64,000 nt of DNA from NCBI RefSeq assembly GCF_007971025.1, contig NZ_CP042436.1, forward strand, positions 2,790,001 through 2,854,000, in the 5' to 3' direction. Made by a program: the position numbers and the translations under genes. Positions 35,911 to 43,527 of the stretch are shown in pieces. The first letter of the stretch is position 1. Every line of letters begins with the position of its first letter. Under the pieces are notes generated by a model. That model did no database searches, was not told where the DNA came from, and worked only from the letters and a program-made list of their open reading frames with translations. The stretch is from Mucilaginibacter ginsenosidivorans. GTDB lineage: Bacteria; Bacteroidota; Bacteroidia; Sphingobacteriales; Sphingobacteriaceae.

Positions 35911-36633
35911 ATGAAAGCAATATTGATCTTACTGATGACAGCGTGGGGCCTTACAACAGCGGCCCAAACATTACAGTTCCACTACGACCCAAGGCATACG
36001 CTCGATCCGTCGCATAACCGGGCCAATTTCCCAACCATCTATTTCGAATACTTTAAATCCAGGGATACTTCGGGGTCTTTTCTGTTCAAAATGGAAAGCG
36101 ACCTTAACGGCGCCGCTCATAACACCGGCAAGTTTTATATGCAGGTATCACAGTCATTTAAGTTCTGGAAACCAAAAGTATATATGCAGCTGCAATACAG
36201 CGGCGGTATGGGGATAGCCGAGCCCGGCTCCTATGGGTATTACATTACCAATGCGTTTTCTGCCGGGGCCGTATATCCGTTTCAATGGAAAGGGGCCTGG
36301 TTCAGCACAGCGCTATCATACACCTATAATTCTTTTAAAAAGCCGAGCCACGATCTTCTTTATTCCTTTTACTGGGGGCGGGGTTTTTGGAATTACAAGT
36401 TCGAATTCAGCGGCGATATTGAGCTTTACACTTTGAATAAGAACCTGGGCGATGCCTACACCGGTAATTTGAGTGGCAAAAGGATATCGTTCTTTGGCGA
36501 ACCACAGGTTTGGTTCAGGATTCACAATGGCTTTGCGCTGGGTTCGAAGATCAATATGTATTATCATGTCCTTACTACGGAGAACCTTTTGCAGGTCTAT
36601 CCAACTATAGCGGCCCGGTTTAAGTTTAATTAA
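35911..36633 (+). CDS. DUF5020 outer-membrane barrel-like protein
   Basis: A 240-residue protein with a signal peptide (KAILILLMTAWGLTTAAQ). The mature part is all alternating aromatic/hydrophobic beta strands (LQFHYDPRHTL, FFEYFKS-type strands, KVYMQLQYSGGMG, WFSTALSYTYNSF, KFEFSGDIELYTL), ending in a terminal strand ARFKFN with the usual C-terminal aromatic. This fits the DUF5020 family, related to Tsx-type nucleoside channels (family knowledge). It is likely an outer-membrane barrel of 10-12 strands. Substrate unknown. Confidence 0.85.
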   Translation: MKAILILLMTAWGLTTAAQTLQFHYDPRHTLDPSHNRANFPTIYFEYFKSRDTSGSFLFKMESDLNGAAHNTGKFYMQVSQSFKFWKPKVYMQLQYSGGMGIAEPGSYGYYITNAFSAGAVYPFQWKGAWFSTALSYTYNSFKKPSHDLLYSFYWGRGFWNYKFEFSGDIELYTLNKNLGDAYTGNLSGKRISFFGEPQVWFRIHNGFALGSKINMYYHVLTTENLLQVYPTIAARFKFN

Positions 36634-36683
36634 ACAATTTGAATAACTGGCGGTTATACTCTCATCTACTAATACTATGAGTT

Positions 36684-36833
36684 ATGAAAAAGCAAATTTT
36701 CAGGCTTCTTGCGCTGCTGATATTCGTATCGGCAACCGTATCAAGCTGTTCAGTTGAATACCGTGAACATCACAGGCACCATTGGGATAATGACCATCGC
36801 GGTCATGATCATGATCACGACGACCATCATTAA
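36684..36833 (+). CDS. Small His/Asp-rich lipoprotein
   Basis: A 49-residue peptide. A signal segment with a lipobox (about KKQIFRLLALLIFVSATVSSC) puts the lipidated cysteine at residue 22. The mature part of about 27 residues is dominated by His and Asp (11 His, 7 Asp), ending DHDHDDHH. Such a tail should bind divalent metals such as zinc, nickel or copper. It lies 50 bp after the DUF5020 gene and could be read with it. A terminator follows at once. Confidence 0.7.
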   Translation: MKKQIFRLLALLIFVSATVSSCSVEYREHHRHHWDNDHRGHDHDHDDHH

Positions 36834-36840
36834 TTAATGG

Positions 36841-36977
36841 CAAACAAAAGAGGCAGTTTTATAAGTCCGAGGACAGCCTCTTTTTCTTTGACGTATTCGG
36901 ATAGATGGCGGAGACCGTTTTCGTACAGACGATTCTAATGCCCTCCATTTTACTTATGAGTCAGCCTCTTTTGTTTG
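36841..36977. repeat. Imperfect terminal inverted repeat flanking about 85 bp (MITE-like)
   Basis: The first 26 bases (36841-36866) match the reverse complement of the last 26 (36952-36977) at 22 of 26 positions, including 14 identical outer bases, CAAACAAAAGAGGC. The interior has no gene. The arrangement of short inverted termini around a non-coding core resembles a miniature transposable element, but I see no target-site duplication. A third copy of the AGCCTCTTTT arm lies inside at 36875. Confidence 0.45.
36846..36885 (+). terminator. Terminator after the His-rich lipoprotein gene
   Basis: AAAAGAGGC (36846-36854) pairs with GCCTCTTTT (36876-36884) over 9 bp, with a long 21-nt loop, followed by a T run. 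It overlaps the left arm of the larger inverted repeat. Confidence 0.55.
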
Positions 36978-37000
36978 TTAATTCAGATAAGATTAAGATA

Positions 37001-37315
37001 TTACCCTTCTTTACCCGATTTTAATCTTCGTTGAACAAGTAAATAAGTGATCATAACAATAGCCGATATATAACAGAAAATAGCGAAAGTAACCAAATAT
37101 TCGTATGCATGACCCCAATTTATGTGCATCGCGTAGTTGTTTTTGAAAAAGTCAGAAACAAGTAATATTAAATTGCAATAAAAATAGATCAGCAACAAAT
37201 AAGACCATATAAAAATACTAACCCACGCCCTTTTCGCATAAATTACTCTTCTCACGGTGAGGGCCGAAACCGCAAAAAATATTAGGTATGCCCAGGCTAA
37301 AATTTGTATCTCCAC
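37001..37315 (-). CDS. Small multi-pass membrane protein of unknown function
   Basis: About 104 residues. The frame starts either at GTG 37315 or at TTG 37330; the first is preferred because it leads straight into VEIQILAWAYLIFF. Three hydrophobic segments are visible: about 5-22, 31-58 (WVSIFIWSYLLLIYFYCNLILLVSDFF) and 71-95 (YLVTFAIFCYISAIVMITYLLV), with a basic C-terminus QRRLKSGKEG. It lies 18 bp downstream of the GH16 gene on the same strand and may be co-transcribed. No family recognised. Confidence 0.55.
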   Translation of the reverse strand: MEIQILAWAYLIFFAVSALTVRRVIYAKRAWVSIFIWSYLLLIYFYCNLILLVSDFFKNNYAMHINWGHAYEYLVTFAIFCYISAIVMITYLLVQRRLKSGKEG

Positions 37316-37333
37316 TTTTGTAAAAAACAAAAT

Positions 37334-38194
37334 TTACTTATTTTTCGTCACCAGTACCCAATCAACCAATACTTTTGCCTTACCAGCCTTTATTTTATCA
37401 ACCGTAGCCTGCGATATACCATAATAAGGCTTTGTAATTTTATTAACGCCACCCGGGTAGCCGCCTCCGAGCGCGAAGTTCAGGATAATAAATTTCCGGT
37501 TATCAAATGCCCAGCGTCCGTATTTTTCAACCATTGCTTTGGTTACGGTATAGGTTACCACCCCGTCGGTTTTAAAAACAAGTTTATCAGGCGTCCAGTC
37601 GACAGAATAAATATGCCATTGGTCTACCGTTTGGTGTTTTGGCAGAAAATACCTGTATGCCAGGGGAGTGTTCCCGAAATATTTTGGTCCGTGCAGGGCA
37701 TTACTTATCCAGCTCGAATCGCCTACTGTTTCCATCATGTCTATTTCGCCGCAGTCTGGCCATTCGCCATTGCCCAATGCCCAAAATGCAGGCCATAGTC
37801 CCGCGCCTGAAGTTATTTTCATCCTTGCCGAAAATGTGCCGTAGGTAAATTCCATTTTATGCTGCCCGTTTATCCGTCCCGAAAGGAAATCATACTTCTT
37901 ATTTTCCTTACTGGTATACCCGGGATGATAAATGGCCTTAATGACCAGGGCCCCATTTTTGGCACCCTCGGCCGCTTTACCGTGCACAAAATAAAGTACC
38001 GACGATGAATCGATATACGCTTGTTGTTCATCATTAACAGTATTGCCGGTCACTTCCACGTTCCATTTGGTCCGGTCGAGTTTCGGTCCGTTAAAATCTT
38101 CAAAAAAAATGGTATCGGATTTCTTCTGCTTTTGAGCAAGACAAGCAGTTGCAGTAAAAAGGGTTAACCCTGATAGTAGTAAAATGCTTCTCAT
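37334..38194 (-). CDS. Exported glycoside hydrolase family 16 (beta-glucanase/laminarinase-like)
   Basis: A 286-residue exported endo-acting glycosidase of the GH16 jelly-roll family. A signal peptide ends at CLAQKQ. The catalytic motif E-I-D-M-M-E is at residues 150-155 (nucleophile Glu150, Asp152, acid/base Glu155), flanked by WPAFWALGNGEWPDC. The product likely cuts beta-1,3(4)-glucans or another beta-linked polysaccharide in the periplasm or outside. It lies 5 bp downstream of a lipoprotein gene on the same strand, which suggests joint transcription. Confidence 0.94.
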   Translation of the reverse strand: MRSILLLSGLTLFTATACLAQKQKKSDTIFFEDFNGPKLDRTKWNVEVTGNTVNDEQQAYIDSSSVLYFVHGKAAEGAKNGALVIKAIYHPGYTSKENKKYDFLSGRINGQHKMEFTYGTFSARMKITSGAGLWPAFWALGNGEWPDCGEIDMMETVGDSSWISNALHGPKYFGNTPLAYRYFLPKHQTVDQWHIYSVDWTPDKLVFKTDGVVTYTVTKAMVEKYGRWAFDNRKFIILNFALGGGYPGGVNKITKPYYGISQATVDKIKAGKAKVLVDWVLVTKNK

Positions 38195-38199
38195 TATGT

Positions 38200-38946
38200 T
38201 TATTTGGTAATGTATTTATAATCGATGAATACCTTAGATAAAGCGGTGTAGATGATGACACTGGCAGGAAATCCATTATCGTTGTAAGTATAAGTAAACC
38301 GGTCGGAGTTTCTGATAGTTACATTGTGCAGCAGGGTGCTTGGGTTTCCAATCCTTACCACGTACATGTAAAAGTAATTATTGGGGTACACCTGCGACCA
38401 TGGATTCTTTTTATTATCGTACGTAAACGATGTCTGGCTGCCGAGGTCTGAAGAACCATCGCTCCTGAAGGCCTGGGTTGTAGCTACGTTCCCCATCCCA
38501 TCGTACGTAAACGTCTGCGCGCCCGAGTGCTTTGTGGTTATTTTGGTAAGCTGGTGGTTGCCGTTGAACGTGAGATAAGCTGTATCAGCTAAATGGTGGT
38601 CGCCGGGTCCGTAAAAATAATAGCCGGTTTCGGAGTTGTTGTAGAAGAAATCGAAAGTAATAATGAGTCCGCCGGTGCTATTGTATTTGCGGGCGCTGGT
38701 CACCCTGTCCTTGTTGTCATAATCAATAACATACTTTATTTTATCCGTTCCGGTGCCATCAGTTATCTCGGTGATACGGTTTTTATAGTCATAACTGTAG
38801 TTTGCTGTATCAAGCGGGTATCCGTCGGCGCGGTCATCTGTTATCTGTTGGCGTAAAAGGTAAACGGGTCCGTTTTGACTGTTTTTTTTACAGCCGGCCA
38901 CGGCACCTATTGCCAGCACAAGGCAGCAAAGCAGCATTTTTCTCAT
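38200..38946 (-). CDS. Lipoprotein with YD-type repeats
   Basis: A 248-residue lipoprotein; the ATG at 38946 precedes a lipobox (VLAIGAVAGC), giving a lipidated Cys near residue 19. The mature part has repeated YD-like strands: YSYDYKNRITEITDGTGTDK, DYDNKDRVTSARKYNSTG, FTYDGMGNVATT and FTYDNKKNP. This pattern is common in Bacteroidota surface lipoproteins of unknown role (DUF4595-like). Its close coupling to the GH16 gene downstream (5 bp) suggests it is expressed with the glucanase. Confidence 0.75.
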   Translation of the reverse strand: MRKMLLCCLVLAIGAVAGCKKNSQNGPVYLLRQQITDDRADGYPLDTANYSYDYKNRITEITDGTGTDKIKYVIDYDNKDRVTSARKYNSTGGLIITFDFFYNNSETGYYFYGPGDHHLADTAYLTFNGNHQLTKITTKHSGAQTFTYDGMGNVATTQAFRSDGSSDLGSQTSFTYDNKKNPWSQVYPNNYFYMYVVRIGNPSTLLHNVTIRNSDRFTYTYNDNGFPASVIIYTALSKVFIDYKYITK

Positions 38947-39082
38947 ATCTACACGTAGCAGGTTTTGCTCCCTAATTGGTTTTTGAAAGCGAAAAGATAC
39001 GAAAATTACTAATAACAACAGCTATTTTACACTTTAATTACCAACGCTTTTAGAAATTGCGCACTGATATTCAGCGTTTTTT

Positions 39083-40354
39083 ATGCATAGAGGCAGCTTT
39101 TTGACCATATTCCTGGTGATTACGGGGTTAACCCTGCTGCTCGATTGGTACGTTTACAACGGGCTGCGTACATTAACAAAAGGTTGGCCCTCCCTAAGAT
39201 GGAAACAGGTATTGCTTTGGGGTTACCTGGCACTATCTCTTGGTGTTACTGCTTTGTTTCTTGTTGGCCTGGGAAGTTTCAGTACGGCGAAGGGGATGAC
39301 GCCATACCACGAGTGGGTACTTAGTTTCTTTCTTACTTTTTTCATTACCAAAGTTGTTTTCTCGCTGGTTTTGGTCATTGGCGATATAGGACGGCTATTA
39401 TACGGTGTTGGCGATAACGTGATCAACCGTGGTAAAAAAGAGAACATATCTTATTTCCCTGCGCGCAGAAAATTCATCAGCGAAATAGCAATACTGGTAG
39501 CAGCTGTACCTTTCACAAGTTTTCTTTACGGAATGTTTAAGGGAAAGTATGATTATAAGCTGCATCGCGAAACCCTTTATTTTGATGACTTGCCCGAAGC
39601 ATTTGACGGTTTTACCATCACCCAGGTATCGGACATTCATTCCGGTAGCTTTGATAACAGTGCAGCTGTGCAGCGCGGGATCGATATGGCCAAAGCGCAA
39701 AAAAGCGACCTGTTCGTCTTTACCGGCGACCTGGTGAATAACGCCGCCTGGGAGATAGAACCTTACATCGAACAGTTTAAACAATTGAAAGCGCCTTACG
39801 GGCAGCTTTCCATATTAGGTAATCATGATTATGGCGACTACATCCAATGGAACAGCCCCGAGGAAAAGGCTGCCAACCTGGAGAAGCTTAAAGGCCAGCA
39901 CGCCAAATTGGATTACCGCCTGATGCTGGATGAAAACGTCGAACTCGAAAAAGACGGCCAGAAGATAAGCCTTATCGGGGTGCAAAACTGGGGACGGGGG
40001 TTTATCCAAATCGGCGACCTGGACAAAGCGCTGCACGGCGTGGATAAGGATGCATTCAAGATATTGTTATCGCACGACCCTACCCATTGGGAAGAAAAAG
40101 TGCGCTATCACGAAACCAAAATACACCTCACTTTAGCCGGCCATACCCACGGTGCCCAATTCGGCGTGGAAACCGCCGGCCTGCGCTGGAGCCCGGTGCA
40201 ATACCGTTACCTGGACTGGGCCGGCCTTGCCGAACATAACGGCAGGCAGTTATATGTAAACCGGGGGTTCGGCTTCCTGGCATTTTCCGGAAGGGTAGGT
40301 ATATGGCCCGAGATAACCGTTTTAACGCTGAAAAAGAAAAAGATCACTGCATAA
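39083..40354 (+). CDS. Membrane-anchored metallophosphoesterase
   Basis: A 423-residue protein with about four N-terminal transmembrane helices (1-150) and a C-terminal calcineurin-like phosphoesterase domain. Metal-binding motifs are DIHSG (Asp184, His186), GDLVN (Asp216), GNHD (Asn247, His248, Asp249) and GHTHG (His354, His356). Related YkuE/YaeI enzymes hydrolyse phosphodiester or lipid-linked substrates (family knowledge). Substrate unknown. Its stop overlaps the convergent response-regulator gene by 11 bp. Confidence 0.93.
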   Translation: MHRGSFLTIFLVITGLTLLLDWYVYNGLRTLTKGWPSLRWKQVLLWGYLALSLGVTALFLVGLGSFSTAKGMTPYHEWVLSFFLTFFITKVVFSLVLVIGDIGRLLYGVGDNVINRGKKENISYFPARRKFISEIAILVAAVPFTSFLYGMFKGKYDYKLHRETLYFDDLPEAFDGFTITQVSDIHSGSFDNSAAVQRGIDMAKAQKSDLFVFTGDLVNNAAWEIEPYIEQFKQLKAPYGQLSILGNHDYGDYIQWNSPEEKAANLEKLKGQHAKLDYRLMLDENVELEKDGQKISLIGVQNWGRGFIQIGDLDKALHGVDKDAFKILLSHDPTHWEEKVRYHETKIHLTLAGHTHGAQFGVETAGLRWSPVQYRYLDWAGLAEHNGRQLYVNRGFGFLAFSGRVGIWPEITVLTLKKKKITA

Positions 40355-40706
40355 CAAGTCCGTTCGCTTTTTCGATGACTTCCTCAAGGTCGTAAGGCTT
40401 AAAAAGAATATCATCAAAGCCCAGCGCTTCATAATCAATAGCGTCGTACAAATAGGCGGTGGATAAAATGACGGGCACGTGCTTAAATTCCCGCCGCCAT
40501 TGTATTTGGCGGCAGATGTCCTCGCTGTTGTGACCAGCCATGCTGAAATCGAGTATGAACAGATCCGGGTTAAATTTCCTTGTGATAGGGATGAGATTTT
40601 TTCCGTCAGAGGTGAGAAGCACCCTGAACTGTTTGTAGGTAAATTCGCCCCGGCTGCAACTTGGGGGCTCCTGGCCTTCGTCCAGGATAAGAATGCGCTT
40701 TGTCAT
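40344..40706 (-). CDS. Single-domain response regulator, altered acidic pocket
   Basis: A 120-residue receiver domain without output domain. The phospho-acceptor is Asp53 (FILDFS), Thr83 and Lys103 (FKPYD) are in place. The usual Asp pair at the N-terminus is Asp9-Glu10 (LILDEG), and helix 1 is disrupted by Pro-Pro-Ser-Cys-Ser-Arg-Gly. It is about 45-50% identical by eye to the next receiver at 41231, so the two are paralogues, this one diverging. It may be a phosphate sink or regulate by protein contact. The kinase partner is unknown. Confidence 0.85.
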   Translation of the reverse strand: MTKRILILDEGQEPPSCSRGEFTYKQFRVLLTSDGKNLIPITRKFNPDLFILDFSMAGHNSEDICRQIQWRREFKHVPVILSTAYLYDAIDYEALGFDDILFKPYDLEEVIEKANGLVMQ

Positions 40707-41230
40707 GATAATTAATGGTGTGGTTGTTTCCTGATAGACTAAGGCAGAGAGAAAAGGTTTGATTTTAACAGGCTTTTTGTAGCTGATACACTGCGTGTTA
40801 CCTAAGTCAACTGAAGAAAACGAATGAAGGTGATTGCGAAAAACACAGTTAACTCACTCATGGTCAAAAAGATGCGGGTTCACGTATCCATCCTTTGCCT
40901 TGCTGATATATTTTAATTAATTGATAATTAGGTTTTTAATTCGATAGCTAAGCTCAAAGGTGCCTTATTTTTGATGTTTTCGTGAACACGGGCTTATATA
41001 AAAAGAGGGTAGAGGCGGTCGCTTCACTGTCGACTCACCCCGGCATCGCTGCGCTTGCCGCCCCTCTCTCCGCCTGCGGCGCAAAGAGGGTTGAATTTAT
41101 TTATTAAAATGAAACTTATCCCTAAAAATATAGAATAACGTAACCCTCTTTATCGCTTGCGATAGACAGGGTTACCCAGCAAAGCGTCGGTCGGGTGAGT
41201 CCCTTCACCATCACGCAAAACCCGCGCAAC
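40707..41230. other. Intergenic region carrying palindromic repeats
   Basis: This 524-bp gap between the two receiver genes holds no credible gene. The left 300 bases are AT-rich and featureless. The right third contains the nested palindromes annotated at 41032-41201. Promoters of the minus-strand receiver gene at 40344 must lie near 40707-40800 but no clear box was seen. Confidence 0.5.
41032..41201. repeat. Nested palindromic intergenic repeat
   Basis: An outer inverted repeat, GACTCACCC (41032-41040) with GGGTGAGTC (41193-41201), encloses a GC-rich hairpin (CCCTCTCTCC to GCAAAGAGGG, 41062-41090) and a second hairpin at 41141-41174 (TAACCCTC to GGGTTA, loop TTGC region). The GC content and layout are unlike the surrounding AT-rich spacer and resemble REP/BIME-like dispersed elements seen in Sphingobacteriaceae. 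Confidence 0.6.
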
Positions 41231-41599
41231 CTACGCCCTCGCCGACACCAAATTACTTACCTTACCCACCAACTCATCCAGCCCGAAGGGCTTTGCAATC
41301 ACATCATCGCAGCCCATCGATTCATAGTTAATATCTTTATGAAAATAAGCCGACGATAGTATAACCGGTACCCGGCCGAACTGCGGGTGCCATTTTATCT
41401 GGCGGCATATCTCCTCGCTTTTCATGCCGGTTACCTTATAATCAAGTATAAAAAGATCGGGGCGGAATATCTTGGCAATTTCTATCAGGTTGTGGCTGTC
41501 CGAGGTAACCAGCACCTGGTAGTTCTCATACGAAAGCGTCTCTTCAACAATATTCAGCAGGTCCTGGTTGTCATCAAGTACTAAAATGCGGTTTAACAT
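41231..41599 (-). CDS. Single-domain response regulator (CheY-like)
   Basis: A 122-residue receiver domain with all conserved residues: Asp9, Asp10, phospho-acceptor Asp53 (FILDYK), Ser83 and Lys103 (AKPFG). No output domain is attached, so it must act by phosphotransfer or by protein contact. It is the intact paralogue of the gene at 40344. No kinase is adjacent; the nearest kinases are more than 11 kb away. Its promoter region is not obvious. Confidence 0.9.
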   Translation of the reverse strand: MLNRILVLDDNQDLLNIVEETLSYENYQVLVTSDSHNLIEIAKIFRPDLFILDYKVTGMKSEEICRQIKWHPQFGRVPVILSSAYFHKDINYESMGCDDVIAKPFGLDELVGKVSNLVSARA

Positions 41600-41790
41600 A
41601 AGTGTTGTTGTTTGGTAATTTAATTGGGGTGATTAAGTAAAATTTCTTCATAAAACATTAAAAACATCCGATGACGACCAATTACTATTTAATGCAATAA
41701 CGGGCTGGCGTTTAATGTATTTTATCGGGCATGTTAAAATTTGTTAACACTTACGCTATAAGTATGTAAATCCGGTTTGAGCGAAAAACA

Positions 41791-41798
41791 TATATTTG
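41791..41798 (+). promoter_or_regulatory. Putative -7 box for a small membrane-protein gene
   Basis: TATATTTG matches TAnnTTTG exactly and ends 7 nt before a GTG start at 41806, so the message would be leaderless or nearly so. A TTTG at 41776-41779 is closer than a usual -33 box. Confidence 0.4.
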
Positions 41799-41805
41799 GC
41801 GCTTT

Positions 41806-41970
41806 GTGAAGCAGAAACCCAACTTTAAAACTTATTATTTGCTGGCCATTCTTGTTGGCCTTTTTATCGGCATAGCCACCGAGGATAGATACATTGGCTT
41901 TCTTGTAGCCATAGCGCTGGTGCTAACGGTTTCAGGTATCCGGCAGCGAAACAGGAACAGGGAGTGGTAA
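41806..41970 (+). CDS. Small two-helix membrane protein
   Basis: A 54-residue peptide beginning with GTG: a basic N-terminus (KQKPNFK), one hydrophobic helix (YYLLAILVGLFIGIA), a short polar turn TEDRY, a second helix (IGFLVAIALVLTVSGI) and a strongly basic tail RQRNRNREW. The pattern is typical of small inner-membrane hairpin proteins. It has a promoter-like box just upstream, which supports it as a real gene. No family recognised. It lies 58 bp before the Crp/Fnr gene on the same strand. Confidence 0.5.
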   Translation: MKQKPNFKTYYLLAILVGLFIGIATEDRYIGFLVAIALVLTVSGIRQRNRNREW

Positions 41971-42028
41971 TCGCATTTGAAGGAGCGCAGCAAAAAAAAT
42001 AACTGCTGTTAATATTATCTTTAACCCA

Positions 42029-42589
42029 ATGTACGGCCTGCTAAAAAGATATTTGATTGCTAACGGATTTACGGAAATTGATCACGAACATCTCAACCTG
42101 TATAAGCCTAAAGCAGTTAGGAAGAAGGCAACCCTGTTAGCAGCGGGTGACACTTGCGGCGAACTCTACTTCATCAATAAAGGATGTATCCGCACCTTTT
42201 ATCTAAACAAAGATGGGAAAGAGCGCACAAGATATATTGCTCTCGAAGGTATCATAGTTACAGCGCTGGATAGTTTCATCAACCAGGCCCCGTCATTTGA
42301 ATTTGTGGAAGCGGTAGAAAACTGCGAGGTGCTGGTTATCAGCCGTGGCAATTTCTATAAGCTCGTTGATGAAGATGCGCGATGGGCCGCATTTTACCGC
42401 AACCTGCTGGAGCAGGCTTATACCTATCAAAACCGTCGGATAGAGAGCCTGGTATCACTTAGCGCAAAACAGCGGTTTGAGGAAGTGATGAAACATCACC
42501 CCGAATACATCAGGCGGCTGCCTAATCATATCTTTGCCACTTATCTCGATATCTCGCAGGAAACGCTGAGCCGACTGAAATCCAAATGA
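42029..42589 (+). CDS. Crp/Fnr-family transcriptional regulator
   Basis: A 186-residue regulator of the short Bacteroidota Crp type. Residues about 20-125 form the cyclic-nucleotide-binding-like beta barrel (KKATLLAAGDTCGELYFINKGCIRTF, later VLVISRGNFYKL), followed by the dimer helix and a C-terminal winged helix ending in the recognition helix ATYLDISQETLSRLKSK. The recognition core E-T-L-S-R matches the FNR-type E-x-x-S-R rather than the CRP-type R-E. No cysteine cluster for an iron-sulfur cluster is present. An FNR-box-like palindrome lies 6 bp after its stop, in front of the TPR gene. Confidence 0.88.
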   Translation: MYGLLKRYLIANGFTEIDHEHLNLYKPKAVRKKATLLAAGDTCGELYFINKGCIRTFYLNKDGKERTRYIALEGIIVTALDSFINQAPSFEFVEAVENCEVLVISRGNFYKLVDEDARWAAFYRNLLEQAYTYQNRRIESLVSLSAKQRFEEVMKHHPEYIRRLPNHIFATYLDISQETLSRLKSK

Positions 42590-42594
42590 TTTTT

Positions 42595-42638
42595 TTGACC
42601 TGGATCAATGTTTTGACAAGCCAGGCCCTATACTTTTG
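42595..42638 (+). promoter_or_regulatory. FNR-box-like operator plus promoter of the TPR gene
   Basis: TTGACCTGGATCAA (42595-42608) fits the FNR consensus TTGAT-N4-ATCAA with one mismatch. An exact -7 box, TACTTTTG, lies at 42631-42638. If transcription starts about 5 nt after that box (about 42643), the palindrome is centred near -41.5, the position used by class II Crp/Fnr activators. The regulator gene lies directly upstream. Confidence 0.5.
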
Positions 42639-42654
42639 AGGAAAACAACATCAA

Positions 42655-43320
42655 ATGGAATTCGACCCCAACAATGCCGTAGTACAGCTTTGCGTAAAAG
42701 GAATGACCGCCGAAGGCGAGGGCAAAATTGACCAAGCCAAACAGCTTTTTCAGCAGGCCTGGGACACAGCAACCAATAATTTCGAGGCCTTTACCGCCGC
42801 GCATTACCTCGCCCGAAACCAGGCCGATCCCAACATCGAACTGAAATGGAACCTGGAGGCCCTGCGCCTGGCGGATATGCTGGAACCGGACGGCATGAAT
42901 GGTTATTATCCATCGCTGTATCTGAATGTGGCAAAATCGTATGAAACTTTAGGCGATCCGGAGCAGGCGACAGGCTTCTACCAAAAGGCGGCTGAAAGCA
43001 GTGAGTATTTGCCTGCCGGTGGTTATTCGGATATGATACGTTCGGGCATTGCCGCAGGTTTGAAACGGGTGGGTAAAACAAACCCGGCAGGTGAACAGGT
43101 AAAAAGCCTGATCAATGGCTGGTGCGAACGTAAAGAACTGAGGCCATTATCCATGATACTGCCCGCCTATGTGGGCAACCTCGGCACTGCAAACGACCGC
43201 AATAAACTATTAAGCGCCTTCAGCTATTTAAGTGCGACCCGATGCCTGGGCGAAGAGGATCAGAAGAAAACAGAGGGGATCATCGCATCGTTATCCAGGG
43301 AAATCGCTATTAAAATTTAA
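42655..43320 (+). CDS. TPR-like protein adjacent to a Crp/Fnr regulator
   Basis: A 221-residue soluble protein without signal peptide. It has tetratricopeptide-like helices around residues 5-60 (GMTAEGEGKIDQAKQLFQQAWDTATNNFEAF) and 95-115 (VAKSYETLGDPEQATGFYQKA). Homologues in databases are sometimes labelled rRNA adenine methyltransferase, but no methyltransferase motif is present. It follows the Crp/Fnr gene by 65 bp and has its own promoter-like region with an FNR-type palindrome, so it is a likely target of that regulator. The role is unknown. Confidence 0.75.
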   Translation: MEFDPNNAVVQLCVKGMTAEGEGKIDQAKQLFQQAWDTATNNFEAFTAAHYLARNQADPNIELKWNLEALRLADMLEPDGMNGYYPSLYLNVAKSYETLGDPEQATGFYQKAAESSEYLPAGGYSDMIRSGIAAGLKRVGKTNPAGEQVKSLINGWCERKELRPLSMILPAYVGNLGTANDRNKLLSAFSYLSATRCLGEEDQKKTEGIIASLSREIAIKI

Positions 43321-43326
43321 GGCTAT

Positions 43327-43481
43327 CAGGAGGCTCATCCGGAGCCGCTATCCTCATTTTATTTTAAGCTATAAACAGGTGACTCTGCTGGAGTCATTGA
43401 CTGAACCCTCGGTGAGTTCCATAGGAACTACCTGTTTATAGAGTAAAATATAGTTTTTTATGGCTCCATCGGAGCCTCCTG
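43327..43481. repeat. Nested palindromic intergenic repeat
   Basis: An outer inverted repeat (CAGGAGGCTC at 43327-43336 with GAGCCTCCTG at 43472-43481) contains a perfect inner one (CTATAAACAGGT at 43369-43380 with ACCTGTTTATAG at 43430-43441), plus small GGCTC/GGAGCC hairpins near each end and GACTC/GAGTC at 43381. It occupies most of the spacer between the TPR gene and the first DUF2723 gene. Confidence 0.65.
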
Positions 43482-43527
43482 TATTAAAGCGATTTCATCG
43501 CAGGGCTATCCGCCAATAGTTAAATAT

